A stretch of DNA of 64,000 nt from the NCBI RefSeq assembly GCF_900067135.1, contig NZ_FJUR01000002.1:609501-673500 (forward strand), given 5' to 3'. How positions within the stretch are numbered: the stretch's first letter is position 1; each line of letters opens with the position of its first letter. Shown here in pieces: positions 16,136-25,012 of the stretch. The position numbers and the translations under genes were made by a program. The notes below the pieces were generated by a model that ran no database searches, was not told where the DNA came from, and saw only the letters and a list, made by a program, of their open reading frames with translations. The DNA comes from Rhizobium sp. 9140 (lineage in GTDB: Bacteria > Pseudomonadota > Alphaproteobacteria > Rhizobiales > Rhizobiaceae).

Positions 16136-17053
16136 TCACCCACCCTCCCGCCGCGCCTTGATGAAGTCGATGAAGGCGCGCAGGGGTGAGGGCACGAGGC
16201 GGCGGCCAGAGTAGTAGAGGAATGGGCCGGGAAAGCTTGGCCACCAGTCCTGCAGCACCGGCTCCAGCGCGCCTGACTCGAAGTGCGGCTGCAGCCAGGT
16301 TTCGAACAGCGAGACGATGCCGAGGCCTTCGATGGCAGCGGCAACACCGAGATCCGACCCGCCGCCGGCCTGCACGATGAGCTGCGGCGTCGGATCGACC
16401 CGCAAAGTCTCGTGCCCCCGCTCGAACTCCCAGGGTGTGACGGACCGCCCGGCAAAACGGCTGCGGATGCAGGTATGGGACAAGAGGTCGCTGGGATGCG
16501 CCGGCCGGCCCCGGGCCGCGAGATAGGCGGGCGATGCGGCGCTGGCAAAACGCTGGAGGCGCGGGCCGATGGGCACGGCGATCATGTCCTGCTCCAGCCG
16601 CTCGTCGTAGCGGATGCCGGCATCGCAGCCGGCAGCGTTGATGTCGACGAACGTCTCGTCCGTCATGATTTCCAGCCGGATATCAGGATAGGCTTTGAGG
16701 AAGGCCGGTACGATCTGTGGCAGGATGAGCCGCGCCGCGCTGATTGGCACGTTCAACGTCAAGCTGCCCGCGGGTCGGTTGCCGAGGCCGACGACATGGC
16801 GGAGCGCAGCGTCGATTTCCCGCATCGCCGGGTTCACCCGCGTCACCAGCGCCCGCCCGGCCTCCGTCGGCACCACGCTGCGCGTCGTCCGGTTGAGAAG
16901 CCGGATGCCGAGCTGCGCTTCGAGCCGGCGAACGGCATCGCTCAAGGCCGAGGCGCTGCTGCCCGACGCCCGAGCCGCCTCGCGAAATCCGCCAGCGGTG
17001 GCCACAGCGAGAAACGCCTTCACGTCGCCCATCTCAAACGCGCTGTCCTGCAC
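16136..17053 (-). CDS. LysR-family transcriptional regulator
   Basis: 305 aa, normal LTTR length. The N-terminal winged helix-turn-helix (VKAFLAVATAGGFREAARASGSSASALSDAVRRLE, residues about 8-43) and LNRTTRSVVPTEAG follow the family pattern. The inducer-binding domain spans about 90-300 (PAGSLTLNVPISAARLILPQ). It belongs to the AphB/DhcR-like group often found beside oxidoreductases. It is divergent from the aldo/keto reductase 108 nt away and likely controls it; the ligand is unknown. Confidence 0.92.
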   Translation of the reverse strand: MQDSAFEMGDVKAFLAVATAGGFREAARASGSSASALSDAVRRLEAQLGIRLLNRTTRSVVPTEAGRALVTRVNPAMREIDAALRHVVGLGNRPAGSLTLNVPISAARLILPQIVPAFLKAYPDIRLEIMTDETFVDINAAGCDAGIRYDERLEQDMIAVPIGPRLQRFASAASPAYLAARGRPAHPSDLLSHTCIRSRFAGRSVTPWEFERGHETLRVDPTPQLIVQAGGGSDLGVAAAIEGLGIVSLFETWLQPHFESGALEPVLQDWWPSFPGPFLYYSGRRLVPSPLRAFIDFIKARREGG

Positions 17054-17160
17054 GATCTCTCCTCACTGTCCGCCAGTCCGCACAAGCTGTTCGCATTACC
17101 ACGGATTATCAAGCGACGGATACACCTCTATCTTGGGCTTCATCATCATAGGAGGGTCCC

Positions 17161-18033
17161 ATGACCGATATCCGCAACGCCGGCACATTTCAGTTTGGAA
17201 GCTTCACAGTCAAACGCCTCGGTTACGGCGCCATGCAGCTTGCGGGAAAGGGTGTCTTCGGCCCGCCGCGGGATCGCACGGAGGCGATCGCCGTGCTGCG
17301 GGAGGCCGTGGAAAGCGGCGTCGATCACATCGACACGAGCGATTTTTACGGCCCGCATGTCACCAACCAGATCATCCGCGAGGCGCTGTATCCCTATCCG
17401 GATCATCTCGTCATCGTCACCAAGGTCGGCGCCGTGCGCGGCACGGATGCCTCATGGAAACCGGCTTTCTCTAAAGACGATCTGACCAAAGCAGTGCACG
17501 AAAACCTGGAGAACCTAGGGCTGGAGACGCTCCCCGTCGTCAACCTGCGTGCCATGTTCGATGTGCACGGCCCGGCCGAGGCGTCGATCGAAGCGCCGCT
17601 TACGGCGCTGGCCGAGTTGCAGGCCAAAGGCCTCATCCGCCATATCGGCCTGTCGAACGTTACACCGACGCAGATCGCGCAAGGTCGCGGGATTACCGAG
17701 ATCGTGTGCGTGCAGAACCAGTACAATCTCGCCCATCGCAGCGACGACGCCCTGATCGACGAACTCGCTGGCGCCGGCACGGCCTATGTGCCCTTCTTCC
17801 CCCTCGGCGGCTTCTCGCCCTTGCAGTCGGCAGCGCTCACCACTGCCGCGGCGGACCTCGGCGCCACGCCCCTGCAGGTGGCGCTCGCCTGGCTCCTGGC
17901 GCGGTCGCCCAACATCCTCCTCATCCCCGGCACATCCTCGCGCCCGCACTTGCGCGAAAACCTCGCAGCCTCCGATCTAAAGCTTCCGGCCGACGTCCTC
18001 GCCCGCCTCGATGCCATTGGCCGGGCGGGGTGA
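17161..18033 (+). CDS. Aldo/keto reductase (AKR)
   Basis: 290-aa NADPH-dependent oxidoreductase with a TIM barrel. The catalytic tetrad is visible: Asp and Tyr in DHIDTSDFYG, Lys in VIVTKVG, and a shifted His region around FDVHGPAE. RHIGLSNVTPTQI and the NADP-binding IPGTSSRPHLRENL at the C-terminus are typical of the AKR family close to YakC and pyridoxal reductase. AGGAGG sits 6 nt before ATG 17161. Likely induced through the divergent LysR protein. Substrate unknown. Confidence 0.92.
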   Translation: MTDIRNAGTFQFGSFTVKRLGYGAMQLAGKGVFGPPRDRTEAIAVLREAVESGVDHIDTSDFYGPHVTNQIIREALYPYPDHLVIVTKVGAVRGTDASWKPAFSKDDLTKAVHENLENLGLETLPVVNLRAMFDVHGPAEASIEAPLTALAELQAKGLIRHIGLSNVTPTQIAQGRGITEIVCVQNQYNLAHRSDDALIDELAGAGTAYVPFFPLGGFSPLQSAALTTAAADLGATPLQVALAWLLARSPNILLIPGTSSRPHLRENLAASDLKLPADVLARLDAIGRAG

Positions 18034-18133
18034 TCAGGCTTATCCCAAGGATCTGCAACAGCCTTGTGTCGATGATATCATGAGGCCATCGGCACAAGGC
18101 CAAGGATGACGTTTCGCAAACGGGATAAAGCCC

Positions 18134-19222
18134 TCAGGCGACGTTCGCCCGGCTTTCCCCCGCTTGCTGGCCGATGTCGTGCGCATTGACCATGGCGCCT
18201 GCAAGCTGGCGGAAGCTGACAGTACCCACAGGCTTGGCCATCGCATCCACCACGATGGCCTCGTCATCCGGCGTGCCGACGAGCATGCGGAGCGCCTCCT
18301 CGATCGTCACGTCGGCGGCAATCGTGCGGCCGGCGGGCACATGCCCTGTGGCAAGTGTCCGCAGCGGCGTCATCACCGCTTCCACATGCACCACGCGGCC
18401 GCGGTTCACCTCGCGCACGAAGCTTGCCACATAGTCGTCGGCGGGCCGCAGGACGATGTCCTGGCTCGTGCCCTGCTGGATCACCTCGCCATCGCGCAGG
18501 ATAGCGATCCGGTCGCCAATGCGCAGGGCCTCGTCGAGGTCGTGCGTGATGAAGACGATGGTCTTGCGGATCTCTGCCTGGATGTCGAGAAGCACCGACT
18601 GCATGTCCATGCGGATCAGCGGGTCAAGCGCGGAATAGGCCTCGTCCATGAGGAGCACGGGCGCATCGTTGGACAGCGCGCGGGCCAGCCCCACGCGCTG
18701 CTGCATGCCGCCGGAAAGCTGGTTGGGATACTTGCTCTCGAAGCCCTTCAGCCCCACCCGCTCCAGCCAGCGCATGGCGATGTCGCGGGATTTGGCGCGC
18801 TCGATGCCTTGAATCTCCAGGCCGAACATGGTGTTGTCGAGCACGCTGCGGTGCGGCAGCAGCGCGAACTTCTGGAACACCATGGCCGTCTGGTGGCGGC
18901 GGAAATTGCGCAGTTCCGCCGGGTCCATCTTCACGACGTCGACACCATCCACCAGCACCTCGCCGGCCGTCGGGTCGATCAGCCGGTTGATGTGGCGGAT
19001 CAACGTGGACTTGCCGGAGCCCGATAGACCCATGATCACCTGGATCGAGCCCGAGGCGATCTCGATATTGATGTCGCGAAGGCCGAGCACATGGCCGTGC
19101 ACGGCGTTGAGTTCCGTCTTCGTCATGCCGTTGCGCACGGCGTCGATATGGACGCCAGCGTTAGGGCCGAAGATCTTGTAGAGATTGCGGACGGCGATGC
19201 CGCCAAAAGCCGGATCACCCAT
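18134..19222 (-). CDS. Glycine-betaine/choline-type ABC transporter ATPase (ProV-like)
   Basis: 362-aa ATPase of the ProV/OpuAA family that energises uptake of quaternary amines. Walker A GLSGSGKST, signature LSGGMQQRVGLARAL, Walker B VLLMDEAYSALDP and switch His FITHDLDEALR. The C-terminal CBS-like region after about residue 275 (TIEEALRMLVGTPDDEAIVVDAMAK) can sense osmotic or ionic state in this family. The start ATG at 19222 overlaps the permease stop by 8 nt. Last gene of the operon binding protein, permease, ATPase. Confidence 0.93.
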   Translation of the reverse strand: MGDPAFGGIAVRNLYKIFGPNAGVHIDAVRNGMTKTELNAVHGHVLGLRDINIEIASGSIQVIMGLSGSGKSTLIRHINRLIDPTAGEVLVDGVDVVKMDPAELRNFRRHQTAMVFQKFALLPHRSVLDNTMFGLEIQGIERAKSRDIAMRWLERVGLKGFESKYPNQLSGGMQQRVGLARALSNDAPVLLMDEAYSALDPLIRMDMQSVLLDIQAEIRKTIVFITHDLDEALRIGDRIAILRDGEVIQQGTSQDIVLRPADDYVASFVREVNRGRVVHVEAVMTPLRTLATGHVPAGRTIAADVTIEEALRMLVGTPDDEAIVVDAMAKPVGTVSFRQLAGAMVNAHDIGQQAGESRANVA

Positions 19223-20102
19223 GGACGATCTCCCGATGCTTCTGCAGGCGCTTGCCATAGGCCTGGCTGACGCGGTCGAAGATGATGGCGATGCCGACGA
19301 TGGCGAGCCCGTTGAACATGCCGAGCGTGAAATACTGGTTGGCAATGGCTTTAAGCACCGGCTGACCCAGTCCCTGCACGCCGATCATCGAGGCGACCAC
19401 GACCATGGCGAGCGCCATCATGATCGTCTGGTTGATGCCGGCCATGATGGTGGGCAGAGCGAGCGGCAGCTGTACCTTGAAGAGCTTCTGGCGCTCCGAC
19501 GTGCCGAACGCATCGGCCGCCTCCAGCACGTCCTTGTCCACGAGCCGGATGCCGAGATCAGTGAGCCGGATCATCGGGGGAATGGCGTAGATGACGACGG
19601 CGATGAGGCCCGGCACGCGGCCGATGCCGAGCAGCATGACGACCGGGATGAGATAGACGAAGCTCGGCATGGTCTGCATTACGTCAAGGATCGGGTTGAC
19701 GATGCGCCGGAACGTATCGGAGCGCGCCATGAGAATGCCGATCGGCAAGCCGACCGCAATGGAGAGCACCGTGCAGACGAAGATCATCGCCACCGTGCGC
19801 ATCGTGTCGGTCCACATGTCGAAATAGCCGATGAGCAGCAGCGTCACGAGACAGCCGAGCACGATCTTCACGTTGCGGCTGGCAAACCAGGCGATCACGA
19901 GAATGATTGCCGTGATGATGGGCCACGGGGTCTGCGTCATGAAGCGATCGGTGGCGAGCAGGAAGCTTTGCAGTGGCGAGAACAGGCTCTCGATCGCGTC
20001 GCCATAGGTGCGGGTGAAGCCCCGGAATCCCTCGTCGATGGCTTTTTTCAGGTTGCGAAGCGCGTCGTCATCCATGTGTGGAAATGTGTAAAACCATTCC
20101 AT
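19215..20102 (-). CDS. Glycine-betaine/choline-type ABC permease (ProW-like)
   Basis: 295-aa inner-membrane permease. It has six to seven hydrophobic helices and the EAA loop (EAADAFGTSERQKLFKVQLPLALPTIMAGI) for coupling to the ProV-like ATPase. The ATG at 20102 has AAAGGA upstream; an earlier in-frame start would place residues inside the intergenic hairpin. The N-terminal PHMDDDALRNLKKAIDEGFRGFT region is typical of ChoW/ProW. Expressed downstream of the binding-protein gene behind a strong hairpin at 20169-20217. Confidence 0.92.
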   Translation of the reverse strand: MEWFYTFPHMDDDALRNLKKAIDEGFRGFTRTYGDAIESLFSPLQSFLLATDRFMTQTPWPIITAIILVIAWFASRNVKIVLGCLVTLLLIGYFDMWTDTMRTVAMIFVCTVLSIAVGLPIGILMARSDTFRRIVNPILDVMQTMPSFVYLIPVVMLLGIGRVPGLIAVVIYAIPPMIRLTDLGIRLVDKDVLEAADAFGTSERQKLFKVQLPLALPTIMAGINQTIMMALAMVVVASMIGVQGLGQPVLKAIANQYFTLGMFNGLAIVGIAIIFDRVSQAYGKRLQKHREIVHG

Positions 20103-20168
20103 GCGGGTTCCTTTCTCTGGAAGGAGCCGTGCGACGTCTTTTTCTTCTTCTGACGGCAAGCGGAGGGC

Positions 20169-20217
20169 GGCGCTGGCCGGCACAACACCCGGAAGAGGTG
20201 AAGTGCCGGCCAGCGCC
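20169..20217 (-). terminator. 15-bp intercistronic hairpin between binding-protein and permease genes
   Basis: A perfect 15-bp inverted repeat (GGCGCTGGCCGGCAC at 20169-20183 and its complement at 20203-20217) with a 19-nt loop. It starts 32 nt after the binding-protein stop and ends before the permease RBS. No T-tract follows, so it is more likely an mRNA 3'-end stabiliser or partial attenuator, giving more binding protein than membrane subunits, than a full terminator. Confidence 0.75.
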
Positions 20218-20248
20218 ACCTTAAAGGACAAGGCTCAAAGGACGGGGC

Positions 20249-21250
20249 TCAGAGCGCCGCTTCGATCTTTGCAGCCGCATCGGCCGAAACCCACTTGGTC
20301 CAGATCTCCTTGTTTTCCTTCAGGAAGTGCTTGGCACCATCTTCGCCGCTCGCCTGGTTGTCGGTCATCCAGGCCATCAGCTTGCCGATCGTCTCGTTGC
20401 TCCAAGAGCGCTTTTCGAGATAGCTCATGACCTCGGGGCCGGCCTTCTCCGAGAAGGGCTTGGCGACCAGCGTGACGATGGTGTCTACCGGCCAAGCGTT
20501 CGGCTTGGGGTCCGGGCAATCGGCAACCGTGTTGCAACGCTTCCATTCGGCCGCATCCGCATCGACGCCGGCCTCCAGCTTCACCATCGGATACTTACCG
20601 AGCAGGGCCGTCGGCGCCCAGTAGTAGGCGGCAAAGCCCTTTTCACGCTCGTAAGCCTTGGCAATCGCGCCGTCGAGGCCGGCGGCCGAGCCAGTATCGA
20701 CCAGCGTGAAGTTTGCCTTCTCGCCATCATACGCCTTGAAGAGCTGCGTCGTCACAACGGTGCCGCCCCAGCCCTGCGGACCGTTGAGCACGGCGCCCTT
20801 GCTCGGGTCTTCCTCGTTCGGGAAAAGCTCGGGATGCTTCAGCAGGTCGGGAATGGTCTTGATATCGGGATGCTTGTCGGCAAGATATTTCGGGATCCAC
20901 CAGCCCTGGTTGCCGCCATCCGGCAGAGGCGAGCCGACCTTGACGATGCGGCCCTCTTCCACGCCCTTGGCGACGACGTCCGGCAGCAGGTCCACCCAGG
21001 CTTCGGGCGCGATATCGGGCTGCCCCTTTTCGGCCATAGAAGTGATGGTGGGAACGGTGTCGCCGACCGTGATCTCAGCCTGACAGCCATAGCCTTCGTT
21101 GAGGATCAGCTTGTCAAGATTGGAGATCACCTCCGCGCTCTGCCAGTTCATGCTGGCAATGGTGACTGTGCCGCACTCGGCAGCGCTGGCGGCCGATATG
21201 CCTGCGAAAAGGCCCATCGTCAGGCAGCTCGAAGCAAGTAGTTTCTTCAT
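20249..21250 (-). CDS. Periplasmic glycine-betaine-type binding protein (ProX/OpuAC family)
   Basis: 333-aa substrate-binding protein with signal peptide residues 1-23 (LTMGLFAGISAASAAE). OpuAC-domain features include TVTIASMNWQSAEVISNLDKLIL near the N-terminus, EAWVDLLPD, GWGGTVVTTQLFKAY and FAAYYWAPTALLG. The many Trp and Tyr residues fit an aromatic cage for a quaternary ammonium. First gene of the importer operon. The neighbouring demethylase suggests a betaine such as glycine betaine, dimethylglycine or proline betaine as ligand. Confidence 0.92.
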   Translation of the reverse strand: MKKLLASSCLTMGLFAGISAASAAECGTVTIASMNWQSAEVISNLDKLILNEGYGCQAEITVGDTVPTITSMAEKGQPDIAPEAWVDLLPDVVAKGVEEGRIVKVGSPLPDGGNQGWWIPKYLADKHPDIKTIPDLLKHPELFPNEEDPSKGAVLNGPQGWGGTVVTTQLFKAYDGEKANFTLVDTGSAAGLDGAIAKAYEREKGFAAYYWAPTALLGKYPMVKLEAGVDADAAEWKRCNTVADCPDPKPNAWPVDTIVTLVAKPFSEKAGPEVMSYLEKRSWSNETIGKLMAWMTDNQASGEDGAKHFLKENKEIWTKWVSADAAAKIEAAL

Positions 21251-21618
21251 TGTCGTTCCCCTTTGTTTTTAGCGGCAAGGCGTGAAAAGCGGGGCGCCGC
21301 GAATACCCGCTTCATGGGCTCTGAAGGACAGTCTCCTCATCCTCGATGATGGCTGCAGGCCGCGTTTGCGGTGCGAAAATCTTGCCCTCCGCATAGGCTG
21401 AGCCTTACGGAGGTTGTGTGATTGTGGCGGATGGGTTGGACGATCGACATCCCTGTCGCGCCATTCCAAGGCGCGATTAGACGGGCCTGTCGAGAGAGGA
21501 CGGGCCGAGCACGCCGGCAAAGGCTGGACGCGTGGGTTGGCGCGTGCCGCGATATCGAAGGGTTGCCGTGCATTTACCATCCGGCCGATAGTCGATGTCG
21601 CGACAGCCGCCATTCCCG
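21251..21618. other. Upstream region of the betaine importer, with two dyads
   Basis: 368 nt with no gene I can support. It must carry the promoter of the importer operon. Two inverted repeats are visible: a 28-nt nested dyad at 21386-21413 (CCTCCG..AGGCT-G-AGCCT..CGGAGG) and TCGCGCC-N7-GGCGCGA at 21456-21476. Either could be an operator or an RNA hairpin. The second lies 142 nt from the TetR stop. Confidence 0.45.
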
Positions 21619-22248
21619 CTATTCCTGCCTGTAGCCGTGGCGGGCATAGAAGCGGTCGAGCTCCCGTTGCTGCGGGTCTTGTCCCGTAAAGATCGAGATG
21701 TAATGCGGTATCCGTTTCATCCGCAGCGCCACATCCTCCCGGGCCTGCATGGAAATATAGCCGATCTGCACGAGATAGGTCGTGCGCGCCCTGACATCCG
21801 CGGTGACCGCGTCATGGCCGAAGCGCAGGAACATCCGGGCGAGCGCGTCCATCCGCGCCGCATCCGCGCGCTGCACCTCTGCCTCGATCTCGGGTGATTG
21901 CAGCGCCCAGCTGCGCACGGCGAACTCGAACCGGGCATCGAACAGGACAGTGTCGATCCAGCAATCGAACACGTTCAGCATGGCTTCCACCAGTGTCTCC
22001 GCGTAAGCCTCGGATTGCCGGACGATGTTGCCGGTGTTCGTATCGCGCCAGCGGGCAATCAGCGCATCCAGCAGCGCCTCGCGATCCTTGAAGAACCAGT
22101 AGAAGCTGGTGCGCGACAGGCCGAGCCGCTTGGCAAGCGGGAGGATCTTCACCGAGTCCACGCCAGATTCCAGCAGCGAGGCGTAAGCGGCATCGAACCA
22201 CCCCTCGTAAGACCCTCGCCAGCCGCTGTCGTTCACCGCCTGCTCCAT
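21619..22248 (-). CDS. TetR/AcrR-family regulator
   Basis: 209 aa. The helix-turn-helix is VKILPLAKRLGLSRTSFYWFFKDREALLDAL, residues about 33-63, followed by a helical ligand domain (about 80-200) with WIDTVLFDARFEFAVRSWA. Start at ATG 22248; the frame also opens at a TTG six codons earlier. Divergent from the demethylase gene, 125 nt away, and a likely regulator of both that gene and, possibly, the betaine importer. Similar TetR genes accompany N-methylproline and dimethylglycine demethylase genes in rhizobia. Confidence 0.88.
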   Translation of the reverse strand: MEQAVNDSGWRGSYEGWFDAAYASLLESGVDSVKILPLAKRLGLSRTSFYWFFKDREALLDALIARWRDTNTGNIVRQSEAYAETLVEAMLNVFDCWIDTVLFDARFEFAVRSWALQSPEIEAEVQRADAARMDALARMFLRFGHDAVTADVRARTTYLVQIGYISMQAREDVALRMKRIPHYISIFTGQDPQQRELDRFYARHGYRQE

Positions 22249-22290
22249 ACTATTAAGTCTTACCAAACACCATCACAGCAGACAAGCGGA

Positions 22291-22329
22291 ATGTACACCC
22301 TTGTTTTTAATGTTGACACTCCTGTACAT
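22291..22329. promoter_or_regulatory. Paired ATGTACA/TGTACAT sites and -35-like TTGACA
   Basis: ATGTACA at 22291-22297 and TGTACAT at 22323-22329 form an inverted pair whose starts are 32 bp apart, about three helical turns. TTGACA at 22313-22318 between them could be a -35 element for the demethylase gene; the -10 match 17 nt further (TTAGCC) is poor. Proposed operator for the divergent TetR protein. Confidence 0.5.
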
Positions 22330-22373
22330 TTCTCGTTAGCCTCCCGCGCATCCCACCTATCGGAGCTTACGGC

Positions 22374-24425
22374 ATGTCCAGCGATCCCCTCCTGCAGCCC
22401 TATAGGCTGAAGCACCTGACCCTTCGCAACCGCATCATCGTGACATCGCACGAGCCGGCCTATCCCGAAGACGGTATGCCGAAGGCACGTTATCGCGCCT
22501 ATACGGTTGAGCGGGCGAAGGGCGGCGTCGCGCTGACCATGACGGCGGGCTCTGCGGCCGTATCGAAGGACAGCCCGCCGGTGTTCAACAACCTGCTCGC
22601 CTACAAAGACGAGATCGTGCCCTACGTCCGCGAAATGACGGATGCCGTGCATGAGGAAGGTGCGGCCATCATGATCCAACTCACCCATCTCGGCCGGCGC
22701 ACGCGCTGGGACAAGGGCGACTGGCTGCCCGTCATCGCCCCGTCGCACCAGCGGGAGGCCGCCCATCGCGCCTTCCCGAAGAAGCTCGAGGACTGGGACA
22801 TCGCCCGCGTGATCGCCGACTTCGCCGATGCGGCCGAGCGCATGAAGGCGGGCGGCATGGATGGCGTCGAACTGGAAGCCTATGGCCACCTCATCGACCA
22901 GTTCACCTCGCCCGTGACCAACGAACTCGACGGCCCCTATGGCGGCGCCTCGCTCGACAATCGCCTGCGCTTCTGTCTCGACGTGTTCAGGGCCATGCGC
23001 GACCGGGTGGGCGACGATTTCATTCTTGGCGTACGTTATACGGCCGACGAGTGTCTTCCCGGCGGCACGGGACAGGCCGAGGGCATGGAGATCTCCCGCC
23101 GCCTGCGCGACAGCGGCCTCATCGACTATCTCAACGTCATTCGTGGCCATATCGATACCGATCCGGGCCTCACCGACGTCATACCCATACAAGGCATGGC
23201 CAATTCCCCCCATCTCGATTTCGCCGGCGAGATCCGCGCGGCGACCAACTTTCCGACCTTCCACGCCGCCAAGATCCCGGACGTCGCCACCGCGCGTCAC
23301 GCGATCGCAAGCGGCAAGGTGGACATGGTCGGCATGACGCGAGCGCACATGACCGATCCCCATATCGTGCGCAAGATCATGGAGAAGCGCGAGGAGGATA
23401 TCCGCCCCTGCGTCGGCGCCAATTACTGTCTCGACAGGATCTACCAGGGCGGCATGGCCTTCTGCATCCACAATGCCGCGACGGGCCGTGAGGAGACCAT
23501 GCCGCACGCGATCCCGAAGGCGGAAACCAAGCGCCGGATCGTCATCATCGGCGCCGGTCCCGCAGGACTGGAGGCCGCCCGTGTCTCGGCCGAGCGCGGC
23601 CATTCGGTCGTCGTCTTCGAGGCGGCGAACCATGCCGGCGGGCAGATCCGCCTGACCGCGCAGAGCGAGCGCCGCCGCGAGATGATGAGCATCATCGACT
23701 GGCGCATGGGCCAGTGCGAAAAGCATGGCGTTACCTTCCATTTCAACAGCTGGGCGGATGCGGACACGATCGCGACGGAGAACCCCGACGTCGTCATCAT
23801 CGCCACCGGCGGCCTGCCGCACACGGATGTGCTGACCACCGGCAACGATCTCGTGGTCTCCTCCTGGGACATCATCTCCGGCGATGTGAAGCCGGGCGCC
23901 AACGTGTTGGTCTTCGACGACGCCGGTGACCATGCCGGCCTCCAGGCCGCCGAGATCATCGCGAAAACGGGCGCCAAGGTCGAGATCATGACGCCGGACC
24001 GCGCCTTTGCGCCGGAGGTCATGGCGATGAACCTCGTGCCATACATGCGCTCTCTTCAGGCGCTCGATGCCACCTTCACCGTCACCTACAGGCTGCAATC
24101 CGCCGAGCGGCGCGGCAACGAAATCGTCGCTCATGTCGGCAGCGACTACGGCGGTGATCTAAGCCCCGGGGCGAAGGAGCGCACCGTTGACCAGATCGTC
24201 GTCAACCACGGCACCATCCCGCTTGACGACCTCTATTTCGACCTTCGCCCCGCCTCAACGAACCTCGGCGAAGTCGCCTACGACGCCCTCATTGCCGGCC
24301 ATCCCCAGACAGTCACCCGCAACCCCTCAGGCACCTACCAGCTCTTCCGCATCGGCGACGCCGTGGCGGCGCGCAATACGCATGCGGCGATCTATGATGC
24401 GCTGCGGCTCGCGAAGGATTTGTGA
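22374..24425 (+). CDS. N-methyl-amine demethylase flavoprotein (DgcA/stachydrine demethylase family)
   Basis: 683-aa oxidoreductase of the trimethylamine dehydrogenase / 2,4-dienoyl-CoA reductase family. The N-terminal old-yellow-enzyme barrel (about 1-340, with MIQLTHLGRRTRW) is followed by an Fe-S binding segment and an FAD/NAD-binding domain from about residue 383 (RIVIIGAGPAGLEAA). In the Fe-S segment C346, C352 and C364 are kept, but the position of the second Cys of the usual CxxCxxxC is Ala349 (CVGANYC), a pattern of the dimethylglycine/N-methylproline demethylase subgroup. The neighbouring betaine importer and TetR gene fit demethylation of dimethylglycine or N-methylproline. Which of the two cannot be told from sequence. 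Confidence 0.88.
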   Translation: MSSDPLLQPYRLKHLTLRNRIIVTSHEPAYPEDGMPKARYRAYTVERAKGGVALTMTAGSAAVSKDSPPVFNNLLAYKDEIVPYVREMTDAVHEEGAAIMIQLTHLGRRTRWDKGDWLPVIAPSHQREAAHRAFPKKLEDWDIARVIADFADAAERMKAGGMDGVELEAYGHLIDQFTSPVTNELDGPYGGASLDNRLRFCLDVFRAMRDRVGDDFILGVRYTADECLPGGTGQAEGMEISRRLRDSGLIDYLNVIRGHIDTDPGLTDVIPIQGMANSPHLDFAGEIRAATNFPTFHAAKIPDVATARHAIASGKVDMVGMTRAHMTDPHIVRKIMEKREEDIRPCVGANYCLDRIYQGGMAFCIHNAATGREETMPHAIPKAETKRRIVIIGAGPAGLEAARVSAERGHSVVVFEAANHAGGQIRLTAQSERRREMMSIIDWRMGQCEKHGVTFHFNSWADADTIATENPDVVIIATGGLPHTDVLTTGNDLVVSSWDIISGDVKPGANVLVFDDAGDHAGLQAAEIIAKTGAKVEIMTPDRAFAPEVMAMNLVPYMRSLQALDATFTVTYRLQSAERRGNEIVAHVGSDYGGDLSPGAKERTVDQIVVNHGTIPLDDLYFDLRPASTNLGEVAYDALIAGHPQTVTRNPSGTYQLFRIGDAVAARNTHAAIYDALRLAKDL

Positions 24426-24581
24426 GGGGTGTCTGGCCCGAGTTAAAGCGACCGGCTTTGAGATAGACGACGGCATCTTTCCGTTTGCCTTCGATGCGAG
24501 CTTTGCGCGAAAATACGGTCATTGCAGCGGCATGAACGAAAAGCTATGCGTGGCGGCGTACATGAGCCAAGGACAAACAAG

Positions 24582-24794
24582 ATGATCAAGATCATGGTCT
24601 TGCTACACAGCGCCGAAGGTCTGGATTGGCAGGCTCCCCCAAAAGGGACAAGCCTGAAGACGTTGAGCGAAGCCGAGGAGCAAGGCTTTATCCACATTCG
24701 TGGGGAATACCAGAAACGACAGTTCCGCCTGTCCGAGCTGGGATACAAACACGTCGAACACGACAAAAAGCGCCTTCAAGCGCGCAAGCTCTGA
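24582..24794 (+). CDS. Small hypothetical protein
   Basis: 70 aa from ATG 24582, with AAGGA 8 nt upstream. The sequence (KIMVLLHSAEGLDWQAPP, TLSEAEEQGFIHIRGEYQKRQFRLSELGYKHVEH) looks like a small alpha/beta or winged-helix domain with a basic C-terminus (KKRLQARKL). Family not recognised. Stands alone between the demethylase and the LacI gene. The flanking sequences (24426-24581 and 24795-25012) show no other gene. Confidence 0.5.
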   Translation: MIKIMVLLHSAEGLDWQAPPKGTSLKTLSEAEEQGFIHIRGEYQKRQFRLSELGYKHVEHDKKRLQARKL

Positions 24795-25012
24795 GCCGAA
24801 CGGGCCGCCCCGAAGCGTTGACGAAGCGGTGGGAGAAGCCTGCCTTTTTCGTGACAGTATCCTATCCCACGCCTTCACCACCATCAGCCTTTCTCCTTGC
24901 TGTGCGTCAGCAAGACTTCACCCGTCATTCGCCGATCTTGTCAAATATGCACGGAATGTAAGTCAGACCCTTTGTTCCATGCCTAATCACATCCATGGCG
25001 CGACTGCGGCTG

